Assembly: GCA_910585015.1 (NCBI GenBank)
Contig: CAJUCT010000013.1
Coordinates: 1-64,000 of the forward strand
Direction of reading: 5' to 3'
DNA: 64,000 nucleotides
From: an uncultured Acetatifactor sp.
Lineage (GTDB): Bacteria > Bacillota > Clostridia > Lachnospirales > Lachnospiraceae
Positions 34,058 to 44,032 of the stretch are shown here, piece after piece. Positions within the stretch are counted from its first letter, which is position 1, and every line of letters begins with the position of its first letter. The notes below the pieces were generated by a model that was not told the DNA's origin, did no database searches, and worked only from the letters and a program-made list of their open reading frames with translations. Position numbers and translations under genes: made by a program.

Positions 34058-35749
34058 CTACCCGATCAGCACCTTTTTCCCGCAAAAGGCAAAACCATAC
34101 TTCCGTATGCGTTCCTCTGGAATCCCTTTGGTCATGAGGGCAGCTTGATAGCTCCGCTCCTCAATCTGCCGCAGCGCCTCCCGCACTGTGTCGGACAGTT
34201 CCTTCTCCTCATCCTCATCCTGTACCCTAAATTCCAGGATAATGGCGTCATTGCTGTCTATATTCCGGGGCTCCAGCATCACATCATATCTGCCAAAACC
34301 ACTCTCCCGGTTGGAGGTGACCACATATCTGTCCGCCAGTTCCACCATCAGGCCCAGCACGAAACCATGGTAGAAGCGTTCCGGCTCCCTTTGCGGGCCT
34401 TTGCCCGTGTCAAAATAGCTGAACATCTCCAGGGTAACCCTGTTCATATAAGTGTTCATTGCTTTTACGTCGCCCAAGAGCAGAGCCTTGATAAAATCGT
34501 TGTAATAGGACGATGGGCTGTCAAACCAGTCACGTACCATACTGCGGAACATAACCCGAACCTCAAAATTTGTCAACTCCAACTCATAGACCTCCCGCCA
34601 CTCCCCATACTCAGTCTCATATGTCTCGTAGCTTTTCACTTTCAAATAACCACCTGCAAGTAAAAAACTCCAGACGGCATTCCTCTTTGCAGACAGCTGA
34701 TTAAAAACAATCTGCTCATCAATCTCCACCCGGGCGCTCTCTCCCTGTAATAGACTTTCAAAAGTTTTCTTAATATCCGCGCTTCCCTCACGAATCAGTT
34801 TGTTCACCAGAGCGTTGGAACTGGTATTAGTCCAGTAGGCCCCTACCTTTCCTTTGTCAAGGAAGTTGAGGATAGACCATGGATTATAGATATCCCGCCT
34901 GCTGCCAAAGGTAAATCCATCATACCAGTCCCTAACCTGCTGTTTCCTATCTGACAAACCATATTCTTCTAACGCCGCATACACTTCCGTCTCCGTGAAC
35001 CCGAAACAGTCCGCGTACTTTTCTGATGTAGTTGTCACCACCTCCAGATTGTTCAAACCTGAAAACATAGATTCCTTGCTAATTCTTGTGATTCCAGTCA
35101 TAATGGCACGTTCCAAATATGGATTCGCCTTAAATGTCTCATTGAACAGACTCCTGGTAAAAGCCGCCAGTTCGTCCCAATACCCATCCACATAAGCTTC
35201 CTGCATGGGGGTGTCGTATTCGTCCAAAAGAATAATCACTCGTTTGCCATAGTGTTTCATCAAGTAATAAGCCAAAGTCTTGAGAGAACTTGTCTCAGAC
35301 CCACCTTCCACACCAGCCGCATTCCGTCGGAATGACATTCTTTCATTATCATTAAGCTGCTTACTGTCCGCCAGATAGTCTAATTGATTGTATATATCCG
35401 TGATAATCTCACATATTTTTTTTCTGGTCGCCTGATAAGACGTCTCCTTTACGTTGGCAAAACTGAGCGCAATCACAGGATATGTCCCCTGCAGCCGGCG
35501 GTATTTTTCCTCCTGCCAGATGGAAAGCCCCTGAAACAGGTCACTGCGCCCCGCATATTTTACAGAGAAGAACTGCTCCAGCATACTCATGTTCAAGGTT
35601 TTGCCAAAGCGCCGGGGGCGGGTAATCAATGTCACATCGTCCCCCGTCTCCCACCATTGTCTGATAAAATCCGTTTTGTCCACGTAGAAATTGTTATTTA
35701 TTATGATTTTTTCAAAATCCTGACGCCCGATACCTATTACTCTCGCCAT
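34058..35749 (-). CDS. AAA-ATPase/PD-(D/E)XK nuclease-like protein
   Basis: 563 residues. An N-terminal AAA-ATPase-like domain (FYVDKTDFIRQWW, RPRRFGKTLNMSML as the P-loop, IILLDEYDTPMQEA as Walker B, GLNNLEVVTT sensor region) is followed by a C-terminal PD-(D/E)XK-like domain (RESGFGRYDVML ... AIILEFRV). The family (PF09820 with PF08011) is abundant and multicopy in gut anaerobes; its function is unsettled, with defence or mobile-element roles suggested. Here the usual E-x-K is E-x-R, so nuclease activity may be weakened. It reads toward the ParA/HD operon, with a 267-base gap holding that operon's promoter. Confidence 0.85.
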   Translation of the reverse strand: MARVIGIGRQDFEKIIINNNFYVDKTDFIRQWWETGDDVTLITRPRRFGKTLNMSMLEQFFSVKYAGRSDLFQGLSIWQEEKYRRLQGTYPVIALSFANVKETSYQATRKKICEIITDIYNQLDYLADSKQLNDNERMSFRRNAAGVEGGSETSSLKTLAYYLMKHYGKRVIILLDEYDTPMQEAYVDGYWDELAAFTRSLFNETFKANPYLERAIMTGITRISKESMFSGLNNLEVVTTTSEKYADCFGFTETEVYAALEEYGLSDRKQQVRDWYDGFTFGSRRDIYNPWSILNFLDKGKVGAYWTNTSSNALVNKLIREGSADIKKTFESLLQGESARVEIDEQIVFNQLSAKRNAVWSFLLAGGYLKVKSYETYETEYGEWREVYELELTNFEVRVMFRSMVRDWFDSPSSYYNDFIKALLLGDVKAMNTYMNRVTLEMFSYFDTGKGPQREPERFYHGFVLGLMVELADRYVVTSNRESGFGRYDVMLEPRNIDSNDAIILEFRVQDEDEEKELSDTVREALRQIEERSYQAALMTKGIPEERIRKYGFAFCGKKVLIG

Positions 35750-35780
35750 AAGCCGCTTTTCCTCCCGACAGAATCCCTCT

Positions 35781-36297
35781 TTACTGGTCTTCCCGCATCA
35801 CCAAACACTCCTTGCGATGAAAACATACACCATACACTGTCCTGGTCACCTTCAATTCAAGGATAAATGCCTTCCCTTGCACCGAAGGAGCCCGCAACAC
35901 AGTATCTGGTCTCCCCTTTCCACTCTCTCGGTTAGAAAGGGCACGATACTTCCCGGTCCCTTTTAACAGCCCCAGCAGGAAACCGTGGTAATAACTCTCC
36001 ATTCCGTATGCGGCAGGCGTTGCACGTACTTCCTCCTCGGTAAACCCAAAAGCCTGCGCACAGTCATCCCGCGATGTGGACATCATCTTCAAGTTATTCA
36101 GTCCTGTGAAAATCCTCTCCCTGCTGATGCGCAGACACCCGGTGAGCACCGCCAGTTCATAGTCGGGCTGTCTGGTTGATTTCATTGTCAGGTTGATCCA
36201 GAATATCTTTGATCAACATCGTCTTATCAACATAACAGTAACCCCCGTCAACCATCTCTTTATAAAATTCTACGCCTATCGGAATCGGTCTTCTCAT
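35781..36297 (-). pseudogene. Decayed second AAA-ATPase/PD-(D/E)XK gene
   Basis: Pieces of the same family as the gene next door: an N-terminal segment (IPIGVEFYKEMVDGG, YCYVDKTMLIKDILDQ) from 36297, then a frameshift near 36160-36185, then an internal segment (VLTGCLRISRERIFTGLNN, SRDDCAQAFGFTEEEV), another deletion, and a C-terminal segment (YYHGFLLGLLKG, NRESGKGRPDTVLRAP, AFILELKV). The P-loop and Walker B regions are gone. It keeps ELK where the intact neighbour has EFR. Confidence 0.85.
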
Positions 36298-36382
36298 GCC
36301 GCAGTTCCCCTTCTTGAGCAATGCCACTGTTCTTATATTCTCAGTATAGCCATTCTTTCGGGCAAAAGCAATAGGGGTGTAT

Positions 36383-36415
36383 AAAAAAGCGATGACTGTT
36401 CCCCATGTCACCGCT
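36383..36415 (-). terminator. Strong terminator ending the polysaccharide operon
   Basis: On the minus strand AGCGGTGAC pairs with GTCATCGCT (plus-strand arms 36388-36396 and 36407-36415, one mismatch) and runs into TTTTTTAT. It starts seven bases after the stop of the last gene of the operon (36422). Confidence 0.85.
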
Positions 36416-36421
36416 CCCCAA

Positions 36422-37957
36422 TTATATCCGCAATGCCTCTACAATCCTCTTACAGTTATCACCATCCCCATATCGATGCATCTTTTTCTTTAACTCTTTC
36501 CTCTTTTCCATAGTAGAGTCTATATCCTCTCCGATCTCCCTGACAAAGGAACAAAAATCCTCAAAAGAAAACAATTCTTTACCAGGCAGCCAATCCCTGA
36601 TATTGGGAAATACAAACCCTCTGCTTTCCGCATATTCCTCCACATCATCCAGCGTAAATCCCATGGGCCGGTCCAGCACCAGATAGTCCACAGCAGCCGA
36701 TGAATAATCACTGATCATGGCATCTGCATTCCCCAGCAGCTGATTGATCTGTATATCCAGATCCGCTAGCTGTTCATTGTCCAGCACTACTATATTTTCC
36801 ATATCGACACTGCCGATGCTCTTTCTGTCCTGGAATGGGTGCGGCTTTATAACAAGCACCATATCAAAACTCTGTAAAAGCCTATCCAGCTGCGCCAATT
36901 CCTCATATGTACGGACTATGGGAAACCCAGTCTGGCCATTGAGGTCATACTCATTCAGATTATCAAGCCCTGCTTTCGCCGTGCGAAACGTAGGCAGCCA
37001 GAAAATATATTTCCGCGCTCTTGTAACTCCCAGTTTCTCCTGCCAATCCTCAGTGGGGCAGAAAAGCCAGTCCTGTTTTGCATATCCTGTCACAAGCACC
37101 TGATCAGCCCGAAGCCCATATATTTCCTGGTGAATCCTTGAATATACATCACTGATTACTGTCGTATATTCATACCTTTTTTCACAGCGCACAAAGTTCA
37201 CCCTTGTTTTAAAACCGCAGCCATGCCACAGCTGAATACGGGTCTGATCCGGACGGCAGTTTCTTGCAAAACCGTATGCGTCTGTAAAAAATATATATTT
37301 TGCAAGACATAACGCTCTGTAATAACGGCTGCGCTCCTCCTCGTTTTCTGAAACACACCAGTCAAAAGGCAAAAACGCAACATTCGTATAATCTCGCCAC
37401 TTAGTAAATTCCTGCGGGTTCTTTACCAGCCAGATCAATTGATACCGCTCGTTATAACCCTCTGCAAGCATATATTCAAATAACGCCCGTGCATTATCCG
37501 AAAAATCCATTCCCTTCACATAGGTGGAAGCATGAGGACCGCTTCGAAATACAATTATATTTTCCAGCGCATGATCCAGATAATGTTCACGATAGCCAAA
37601 CTCGTATTGCGTTTCCCGGTTTACGTAATAATATATCGTATCTGTATTTTCTGTTACATAACGATTTTGGCATAAAGCCTCATAACTCTCCCTGTAATAG
37701 TCGCTGGTGATCAAAATGATGCTTTTTCCCCAATCAATCCTTGAAAGACAGGAAGAATCCATTATCGGCAGCCTTCTGCCGCAGAACAGCAGTTCCCCCT
37801 GGCTACGCTTATTGTCATCTATGATCCCCTGAAGCTTATCCTGCACCGGGAGCTCGGCACATAATTCCCTGAGATAAGATTCGGATTTCTCATAACAGAC
37901 AATGTTCTTGCCCGCGATGCTTTCGAAATTTGACTGCTCTAACCGTTCCAGTTTCAT
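36422..37957 (-). CDS. CDP-alditol (TagF/TarL-like) phosphotransferase
   Basis: 511 residues. The C-terminal two thirds is a GT-B-fold CDP-glycerol/CDP-ribitol transferase (IQLWHGCGFKTRVNF, VLVTGYAKQDWLF, VIKPHPFQD, MISDYSSAAVDY). The first 130 residues look like a degenerate form of the Rossmann-like domain seen across this locus (IVCYEKSESYLREL, GIIDDNK, ILITSDYY). It would add glycerol- or ribitol-phosphate to a surface polymer at the membrane face. The ATG overlaps the stop of the upstream glycosyltransferase (37954-37957). Last gene before the terminator. Confidence 0.85.
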   Translation of the reverse strand: MKLERLEQSNFESIAGKNIVCYEKSESYLRELCAELPVQDKLQGIIDDNKRSQGELLFCGRRLPIMDSSCLSRIDWGKSIILITSDYYRESYEALCQNRYVTENTDTIYYYVNRETQYEFGYREHYLDHALENIIVFRSGPHASTYVKGMDFSDNARALFEYMLAEGYNERYQLIWLVKNPQEFTKWRDYTNVAFLPFDWCVSENEEERSRYYRALCLAKYIFFTDAYGFARNCRPDQTRIQLWHGCGFKTRVNFVRCEKRYEYTTVISDVYSRIHQEIYGLRADQVLVTGYAKQDWLFCPTEDWQEKLGVTRARKYIFWLPTFRTAKAGLDNLNEYDLNGQTGFPIVRTYEELAQLDRLLQSFDMVLVIKPHPFQDRKSIGSVDMENIVVLDNEQLADLDIQINQLLGNADAMISDYSSAAVDYLVLDRPMGFTLDDVEEYAESRGFVFPNIRDWLPGKELFSFEDFCSFVREIGEDIDSTMEKRKELKKKMHRYGDGDNCKRIVEALRI

Positions 37958-39174
37958 GCAAACCACCCGTTCACCTTCGCATATTTCCAGAAAATCTCTT
38001 TCTGCTCGTACCAGCGGATCTTTTTCTCTGAAACCCCCGCCTCCACCAACTCTTTTTTGATAGCCGCCGCTTTTTCAGGGTTTTTGACCGTAATCAGCAC
38101 AAGATCATATTCCCACTGCCTAAGTTTCTCCGGACTATATACCGTAAAATCACTATATCTCATGCTTTCGTATGCGGGATCTACACAACCAGCCAGTTCC
38201 AGATCTTTTCTTCCCATAAGCTGCCTTCTATAAGCACAACCAAGATCTCCGCCCCCATAAAGAGCAATTCTTGCGCCTTGGGGAATATCACCCAGGTAAT
38301 AGGGGTCAAGCCAGAATAAACTGCTGTTCACAAAACCGAGGCGGGAATTAATTCCCTTGTACAACTGCTCCGTAATATAAAGCTCCGCCTGCACACGCAT
38401 GGACCTTGTAAAAGCAGGATGTTCATACAGCTTTACAAAACTCTGATATATTTCGTTTACACTGGCCAGATAATTTGTGTCCGCAGCATGAACCATGGAT
38501 GAGGGATGCGCAATATAATGGTAAAACGCCTGCTTCAGCACATATACCCGGCTGCATTGCAAAACATAGGAGAGGACACATACCTTATCCTCCGAAAAAG
38601 AAAGCTTTTCCGATATTTCCTGCTGCACTGTCCTAAACAGCTCTGTGCGAAAAAGCTTGCAGCACAGGGATCCTCGAAGACCAACATCCTCCGCAGCCGA
38701 ATCATAAATCGCGTTTTCACGGAGATAGTCCATACGGCTTTCATCATATAACCCTTCCCCGACACCGTCATAGTGCTCCGTGATATAGTTCCCTTCAAAA
38801 AAATAGCCACTGCTGACCAGGTCCGCATGATTCTCTACAGCGGTCCGATATAGGACCTGATACATTTTCGGTTCAATCCAATCGTCACTGTCTACATAGC
38901 CTACATACTGCCCTGACGCAAGCGCTATCCCCGCTTTCCTGGCAGACACAAGCCCTCCGTTTTCTTTGTGAATGACTTTAAACCGGCTGTCCTGCCGTGC
39001 ATACCTGTTTATAATCTCCAGGCTCCCATCAGTAGAACCGTCATCCACGCAGATAATCTCAATGTCCTGCAAAATTTGATTTTTAACACTGTCCAAGCAT
39101 TTTTCCAAATATTCCTCCCCATTATATACAGGGATAATAACACTAACTTTAATTTTCCTGCTGCCCTGATCCAA
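37954..39174 (-). CDS. Glycosyltransferase family 2 with C-terminal Rossmann-like domain
   Basis: 406 residues. GT2 catalytic domain at 1-280 (SVIIPVYNGEEYLEKC, VDDGSTDGS, GYVDSDDWIEP), then a C-terminal domain of about 110 residues with ARIALYGGGDLGCAY, GCVDPAYE and LVLITVKNPEKAAAI. The only start in frame with a good AGGAAGGG site is TTG at 39174. Transfers a sugar from a nucleotide donor to the growing repeat unit; donor unknown. Confidence 0.85.
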   Translation of the reverse strand: MDQGSRKIKVSVIIPVYNGEEYLEKCLDSVKNQILQDIEIICVDDGSTDGSLEIINRYARQDSRFKVIHKENGGLVSARKAGIALASGQYVGYVDSDDWIEPKMYQVLYRTAVENHADLVSSGYFFEGNYITEHYDGVGEGLYDESRMDYLRENAIYDSAAEDVGLRGSLCCKLFRTELFRTVQQEISEKLSFSEDKVCVLSYVLQCSRVYVLKQAFYHYIAHPSSMVHAADTNYLASVNEIYQSFVKLYEHPAFTRSMRVQAELYITEQLYKGINSRLGFVNSSLFWLDPYYLGDIPQGARIALYGGGDLGCAYRRQLMGRKDLELAGCVDPAYESMRYSDFTVYSPEKLRQWEYDLVLITVKNPEKAAAIKKELVEAGVSEKKIRWYEQKEIFWKYAKVNGWFA

Positions 39175-39246
39175 TTTCTATCCCTTCCTCTATCTTGTCT
39201 ACTGCCGCCTTTGACGTTTCCCCATTGTCTGCTGCCCAAACGTATA

Positions 39247-40287
39247 TCATCCCGATATCTCTCCCCTCACATAATGGACTAATTGCATGTAGTCTTCCTT
39301 ATCGCCGGGGCAGAAATAGTCCACCTTTCTGTTTTGCAATATTTTCTCAATCTCGCCATGAAATTTAGGCATCATTGCCACTATGACACCCTCACCGCCG
39401 CCCTGCACACCAAATTTTGAAAAGGGCATGACAGGAAGCGTACAAATCTCCTCTTCCTGTATTTTCTGACCGTCAGAGACAATAAACGCGTCTAACGAGA
39501 CGGATTTTGACCTCAAAAACCGATACCACTCTCGTCCGATTTCTCCTGCGCCATATAGAGCAATTTTCTCATGCGCGGCAGCAAACTCCAGCAAGGCCCC
39601 TGCGGCATTGTTCTCCGCCAAGGAATCGTTCTCAGATAAATATTCAGGAAGCCCACACGGTGTTACAAAGCTGTTCCCCTCATCCTCCAGATAGGCCATA
39701 ACCTTCTCATTTCTTTCAAAATCTTCTTCCGTCCAAAAACTCGGATGCCCTTGAATGACCATATAGGGAAACGCCTTCAACGCAGAATAGTTTTTTTTCA
39801 GAAAATCAAGATCTATTTTTCCCGTAGTAACTTCCATGTCACAACGGACAAGCAATTGGCGGGCATTAGATACAGAAGTGCCATCAACCGCAAACAAAAA
39901 ATTTCGAATCTCCGGAGCAACGTCTTTTAAAGCGCGGATCGTAGTTTCCGTGCTGTTGTTATGGGGCGATCCAAAGGTTGCCGCAGGCTGTCCCAGTTCT
40001 GATTTCATAAGCTTCTGCGTATTCAATATCGACTGGCACTGCTGTTCATAGGATGCGGAGGAAAACTCTTCCGATGTATGAAAATAGCCATGGTTCCATA
40101 TTTCTATGCCGTCTTCTCTCCACTTTATTAATCGGTTTTTATATAACGCGCCGCCCTCTGCTAAACTGCGCCCGATTATCCCCATAGATACAGGCCGCCC
40201 GGTATTCAGAGAAAAATCTGCCACACGGGTAAAGTCTTTAAAACTCTCAACCGACAGATCATCATATTTCATAATAATATAGGACAT
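39247..40287 (-). CDS. NodB-type polysaccharide deacetylase with C-terminal Rossmann-like domain
   Basis: 346 residues. Residues 1-215 have deacetylase features: KYDD at 7-10 (catalytic and metal Asp) and a metal motif NHGYFH with H66 and H70, then PYMVIQGHPSFW. Residues about 225-346 carry the locus-wide domain (EKIALYGAGEIGREW, GVIVAMMPKF). No signal peptide, so it would act on a cytoplasmic, lipid- or nucleotide-linked sugar rather than on peptidoglycan. Confidence 0.75.
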   Translation of the reverse strand: MSYIIMKYDDLSVESFKDFTRVADFSLNTGRPVSMGIIGRSLAEGGALYKNRLIKWREDGIEIWNHGYFHTSEEFSSASYEQQCQSILNTQKLMKSELGQPAATFGSPHNNSTETTIRALKDVAPEIRNFLFAVDGTSVSNARQLLVRCDMEVTTGKIDLDFLKKNYSALKAFPYMVIQGHPSFWTEEDFERNEKVMAYLEDEGNSFVTPCGLPEYLSENDSLAENNAAGALLEFAAAHEKIALYGAGEIGREWYRFLRSKSVSLDAFIVSDGQKIQEEEICTLPVMPFSKFGVQGGGEGVIVAMMPKFHGEIEKILQNRKVDYFCPGDKEDYMQLVHYVRGEISG

Positions 40288-40339
40288 TATTTCTATCGTT
40301 CCTTTCCTGTAGCGAATACCCTCCTATGTCACCTCCGAC

Positions 40340-41527
40340 TCAAAAACAAAACCGGAATGTATCCCTCACCCACCTTGGCTTTTTCCAATACAGCTTGTCC
40401 TCCGGTATCTCGCGTTCCATAAGCGACCGTTTAATGGACCGCGCGGTTCCCTCATTCTCCACTGCAATTAGAATCTTGTCATAATCCTCTGGATGAAGCT
40501 CTGCTGGCCCTTTAACGCTTTCCGATATACAATTGGAGTCAAACAGATCCACCTTTTTAAAATAACCCGTTCCATACACTTGGGTATGATAGCAACTTCC
40601 CACATTTCCGGCTCCATAAAGAGCAACAGAGAGGCCCTGCCTAAAATCTTCAAAAGGAAATAGCCAATATTTCTCGCTCTTTACTCCTAATCCTATTCGC
40701 AGCATATCACGCAAAGCTGTCACAGAATAATACCTTACCTGGTCATAAATTTTATCTGAGCGTTTAGCCAAATCCAATAATTCGCATATCAACTGTTGAT
40801 AAGAATCAATGGCTCTAACATCCTTTTTGGATGATATAGAAGCACCATGAATTCTATAATGATACAGGCATTTTTCCAGAATCCCTATTCTATTTGAAAG
40901 CATAACGCACTTCACAACGCTAAGCGCATCCTCTCCCCAATATACATGCTCGTTTATCTCTGACAATGCTTTGGTTATAATCTCTTTTCTGATTAACTTA
41001 TCCACCAGATGAGGTTCTATTTCCCTGTCCGTTGAATAATCTGTTCCAAACGCCAATGCTCTGGGCAGTATTTTCTTCTGCACTTCCTCGTAATCATACA
41101 CTCCCGGGGCCGCCTCATTATATCTCTCAACCGCCAATCCACCCTTTTCATAAATCAGCCCACAACAAACCATATCCAGTGAATTCTCCACGGCATACTC
41201 CAGCATCTCCCCATACATATTGCCCTCGATCCAATCATCACTGTCCACAAATCCTACATATTCACCCTTCGCACAGATAACCCCGGTTCTTCTCGCATAA
41301 CTCTGCCCATGGTTCTCAATGTGGAACACCCTGATAAAATCATATCCTGCCGCATACTCATCGCAGATAGAACTGCTGGCATCCGTGGAGCCGTCGTCCA
41401 CCAGTAAAATCTCCATATCCTCTATCGTCTGAGCCATTACACTATTCAGACATTCCCTCAAATATTCTGCCGTATTATAAACAGGAATTATGATTGATAG
41501 CCGCTTCTCATATTCTTTATGTCCCAC
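40340..41527 (-). CDS. Glycosyltransferase family 2 with C-terminal Rossmann-like domain
   Basis: 395 residues, GT2 domain (SIIIPVYNTAEYLREC, VDDGSTDAS, GFVDSDDWIEG) then LSVALYGAGNVGSCY and ILIAVENEGTARSIKR as the C-terminal domain. The architecture and length match the gene at 37954, and the two are probably paralogues with different donors or acceptors. GTG start at 41527 overlaps the upstream gene by 11 bases, with GGGGTGAT as ribosome binding site. Confidence 0.85.
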   Translation of the reverse strand: MGHKEYEKRLSIIIPVYNTAEYLRECLNSVMAQTIEDMEILLVDDGSTDASSSICDEYAAGYDFIRVFHIENHGQSYARRTGVICAKGEYVGFVDSDDWIEGNMYGEMLEYAVENSLDMVCCGLIYEKGGLAVERYNEAAPGVYDYEEVQKKILPRALAFGTDYSTDREIEPHLVDKLIRKEIITKALSEINEHVYWGEDALSVVKCVMLSNRIGILEKCLYHYRIHGASISSKKDVRAIDSYQQLICELLDLAKRSDKIYDQVRYYSVTALRDMLRIGLGVKSEKYWLFPFEDFRQGLSVALYGAGNVGSCYHTQVYGTGYFKKVDLFDSNCISESVKGPAELHPEDYDKILIAVENEGTARSIKRSLMEREIPEDKLYWKKPRWVRDTFRFCF

Positions 41528-42914
41528 ACTCTATCACCCCCAAAATTCTTTTGGCTGCTTTCTCTGACGCAGTCCCTTTGTCATATGGATGATATTTTAC
41601 AAAAAATTCGTCTAAATCAGAGAGGTACCCGCTCTCATCATAATTCATCAGTGCCGCCGCCAGTTCATCGTTGGAACATACCTCTATGTATGGGTACTCC
41701 GAAAAGGTCAGATAAAATCCACGTTCCTTTTCGTAGGCATTCACATCTGTGTGATAGAGGTAAACCGGCTTTCGCTGCAGCGAAAAGTCCCACATTATAG
41801 ACGAATAATCCGTGATCAAAATGTCTGAAGTCCAAAGCAGTTCCTGAACATCATCATATCGCGACACGTCAAGGATCGTTTCCGATACCCTTCTATCTCC
41901 ACCACAAACACATATATCCGGGTGTTGTCTTACCAGCAGAACATATTCTTCTCCATCCCTCTCTTGGAGCACCTGGAGTACCCTTTCAAAATCCAGACCA
42001 TCTTCGACAGCTTCAAGGTTGTTCCGAAAAGTCGGCGCATATAATACAATTCCCTTCCTGCCGTCTATGCCCAGCTTTTTCATGACCGCATCCCGACTCC
42101 CGCCTTTAAAAAATATGTCATTCCTGGGACAGCCATATTCCGCTATTTCGCCCTTATAGTGGAACGCCCTCCTGTACTGCTTTGTGGTAAAGCACATTCC
42201 CGACAGGCACAAATCAACCATGTCCATGTCATGATCCAGCGTTTCCCTATAGCTGACAGGCAGGATGCCCATGTCATATTCTATTTTTTTTAAAGGACCA
42301 CACCCGTGCCAAGTCTGTATATAATATTGCCCTGCCCTTTTCCTGGCCAGGTACCCCTTGTGCTGGTTATCGACCCATACCCGCGCTGTCGCCAACTCCC
42401 GATAATGTTCATAAGAACCATACTGCACCGTCCTCACGCCTTCAGGAAAGCCCTCTTCCCTGTCCGCAGCCCATACAATGTCCACCCCGCCACGTTTACG
42501 CAACTCCTCCGCTATATATTTGGGGTTGCAGCCATATCCCCTGCCGTGGAAATTGGATAAAAGAACTTTGTTATTGACAATCGGCTGTACATACAACTCC
42601 CTATAGATACATTCCATCACATCATCAATGGTATAAACCCGCCTGAAGCCAAGACTTTTAAGCGTAACTCTTATTTCCTTTTGGTAGGATGGTGTTGTCG
42701 CAATAATCACAACAGCCTCCTCACGGTAACCTTCCAGTTCCTCTATCCCATAAATCCTGAAACCAAGCAGATCGCGCCCTTCGGACGGCCTTTCAGATAC
42801 CGCAATCCTACAGTCTGCCAATCTCCCGGCAAGCAGCTTGATAAGCTGGACGGCCACCCCACCGGCGCCATAGATGATCGCTGCATTCCCCTTCAACATA
42901 TCCAATGAAAACAT
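41517..42914 (-). CDS. CDP-alditol (TagB/TagF-like) phosphotransferase with N-terminal Rossmann-like domain
   Basis: 465 residues. Residues 1-110 are the recurring domain (AAIIYGAGGVAVQLIKLL, VVIIATTPSYQKEI). The rest is a CDP-glycerol-type transferase (YYIQTWHGCGPLKKIEYD, IAEYGCPRNDIFF, VLYAPTFRNN, LITDYSSIMWDF). With the second family member at 36422 it could prime and extend a poly(alditol phosphate) chain, or each could decorate a repeat unit once. GGGAG precedes the start. Confidence 0.88.
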   Translation of the reverse strand: MFSLDMLKGNAAIIYGAGGVAVQLIKLLAGRLADCRIAVSERPSEGRDLLGFRIYGIEELEGYREEAVVIIATTPSYQKEIRVTLKSLGFRRVYTIDDVMECIYRELYVQPIVNNKVLLSNFHGRGYGCNPKYIAEELRKRGGVDIVWAADREEGFPEGVRTVQYGSYEHYRELATARVWVDNQHKGYLARKRAGQYYIQTWHGCGPLKKIEYDMGILPVSYRETLDHDMDMVDLCLSGMCFTTKQYRRAFHYKGEIAEYGCPRNDIFFKGGSRDAVMKKLGIDGRKGIVLYAPTFRNNLEAVEDGLDFERVLQVLQERDGEEYVLLVRQHPDICVCGGDRRVSETILDVSRYDDVQELLWTSDILITDYSSIMWDFSLQRKPVYLYHTDVNAYEKERGFYLTFSEYPYIEVCSNDELAAALMNYDESGYLSDLDEFFVKYHPYDKGTASEKAAKRILGVIECGT

Positions 42915-42930
42915 TCAAAATCTCCCATGC

Positions 42931-44031
42931 TTAACTAATCCTTGCAAAGACGGAATATTGTGAAATACCCATTTCAATTAAAGATTTAATTATTTCAAAT
43001 TGCAGTTCAGCCCTTACGGAAATAAGTATCTGATGGGTATTCTCACTATAATATTCTCTTAACTCTTCCAGTCCCCATACAGGCAATCCACATTTTTGCC
43101 CGCCAGCCTTCAAAGGGTTGGAATCCGCAAAGGCAGCAACCTGGTCTTTCAAAAGCTCATATGCCTTTTCACCATTTTGTCCGGCTCCAAAAATAATAGC
43201 CTTTTTCCTGCTATCTATTTCCTTTTCCCCTGTTAGTTCCGGAAGCATTTCCTCAAAACATTTTCTCTTTACCTTATCAACGCAGTTATCCGCCAGTAAC
43301 TCATTATACAAAAACATTATAAATTCAGGCTTATTCTGTATGCCTGCCATGCTCCAATCAAAATATTTGCAGCGCAGTTTACTGTTCATGTGCCGTATCC
43401 GTTCAGCTTTCTCTATTGTCAAACTATTCTTCTGACGCCGATAAAGATAAAAAATATTGGGAATATATCCAATAGAACCATATTTTATTAAGATCCGAAT
43501 CCAGTACTCATAATCCTCTACACAAAAAAACTCTTTAGAGTATTCTCCAACCTCTGCCAGTACTTCCCTTCTATACATAAAACATGCCCCTACCGTATCC
43601 TGTACACGCATTTGAACTGCATTATAGGGCATAAATTCTTTCACATATTGCATATTTTCATTCATAAATAACATGCCTGTGCATACCATGGGAACTTCTT
43701 CATGCTCATCCAAATATCGACTCATTTCTTCCAATGCGCGGGATAAATACATATTGTCATCAGAAGTCCACGTCAAATACGCACCAGCTGCATGTCGGAA
43801 TCCAATATTTAAAGCTTCCGGCAGCTTCTGATTCTCCTCATTATGAATCACCCGGATGCGTTCTTCCCATCCGGCATATTCCTCCGCAATATGTAATGTG
43901 CTGTCTGATGAACAATCATCGACAATAATAAGTTCCCAGTCAGTAAATGTCTGATTTATGACACTCTCAATGGACTCTCTTATGTATCTCTCTCCATTGT
44001 AGGAGGGCAATACTATTGATACTTTCGGCAT
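42931..44031 (-). CDS. Glycosyltransferase family 2 with C-terminal Rossmann-like domain
   Basis: 366 residues. GT2 domain (SIVLPSYNGERYIRES, IVDDCSSDST, YLTWTSDDNMYLS), then a C-terminal domain KKAIIFGAGQNGEKAYELL and ILISVRAELQFEIIK. The start at 44031 (MPKVSIV) has AGGTGG upstream and lies one base after the stop of the upstream fusion gene. Confidence 0.85.
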   Translation of the reverse strand: MPKVSIVLPSYNGERYIRESIESVINQTFTDWELIIVDDCSSDSTLHIAEEYAGWEERIRVIHNEENQKLPEALNIGFRHAAGAYLTWTSDDNMYLSRALEEMSRYLDEHEEVPMVCTGMLFMNENMQYVKEFMPYNAVQMRVQDTVGACFMYRREVLAEVGEYSKEFFCVEDYEYWIRILIKYGSIGYIPNIFYLYRRQKNSLTIEKAERIRHMNSKLRCKYFDWSMAGIQNKPEFIMFLYNELLADNCVDKVKRKCFEEMLPELTGEKEIDSRKKAIIFGAGQNGEKAYELLKDQVAAFADSNPLKAGGQKCGLPVWGLEELREYYSENTHQILISVRAELQFEIIKSLIEMGISQYSVFARIS

Positions 44032-44032
44032 A

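Noticed and set aside
28434..36297. Prophage or integrative element
   Set aside because: No integrase, structural phage gene, transposase or attachment repeats are visible.
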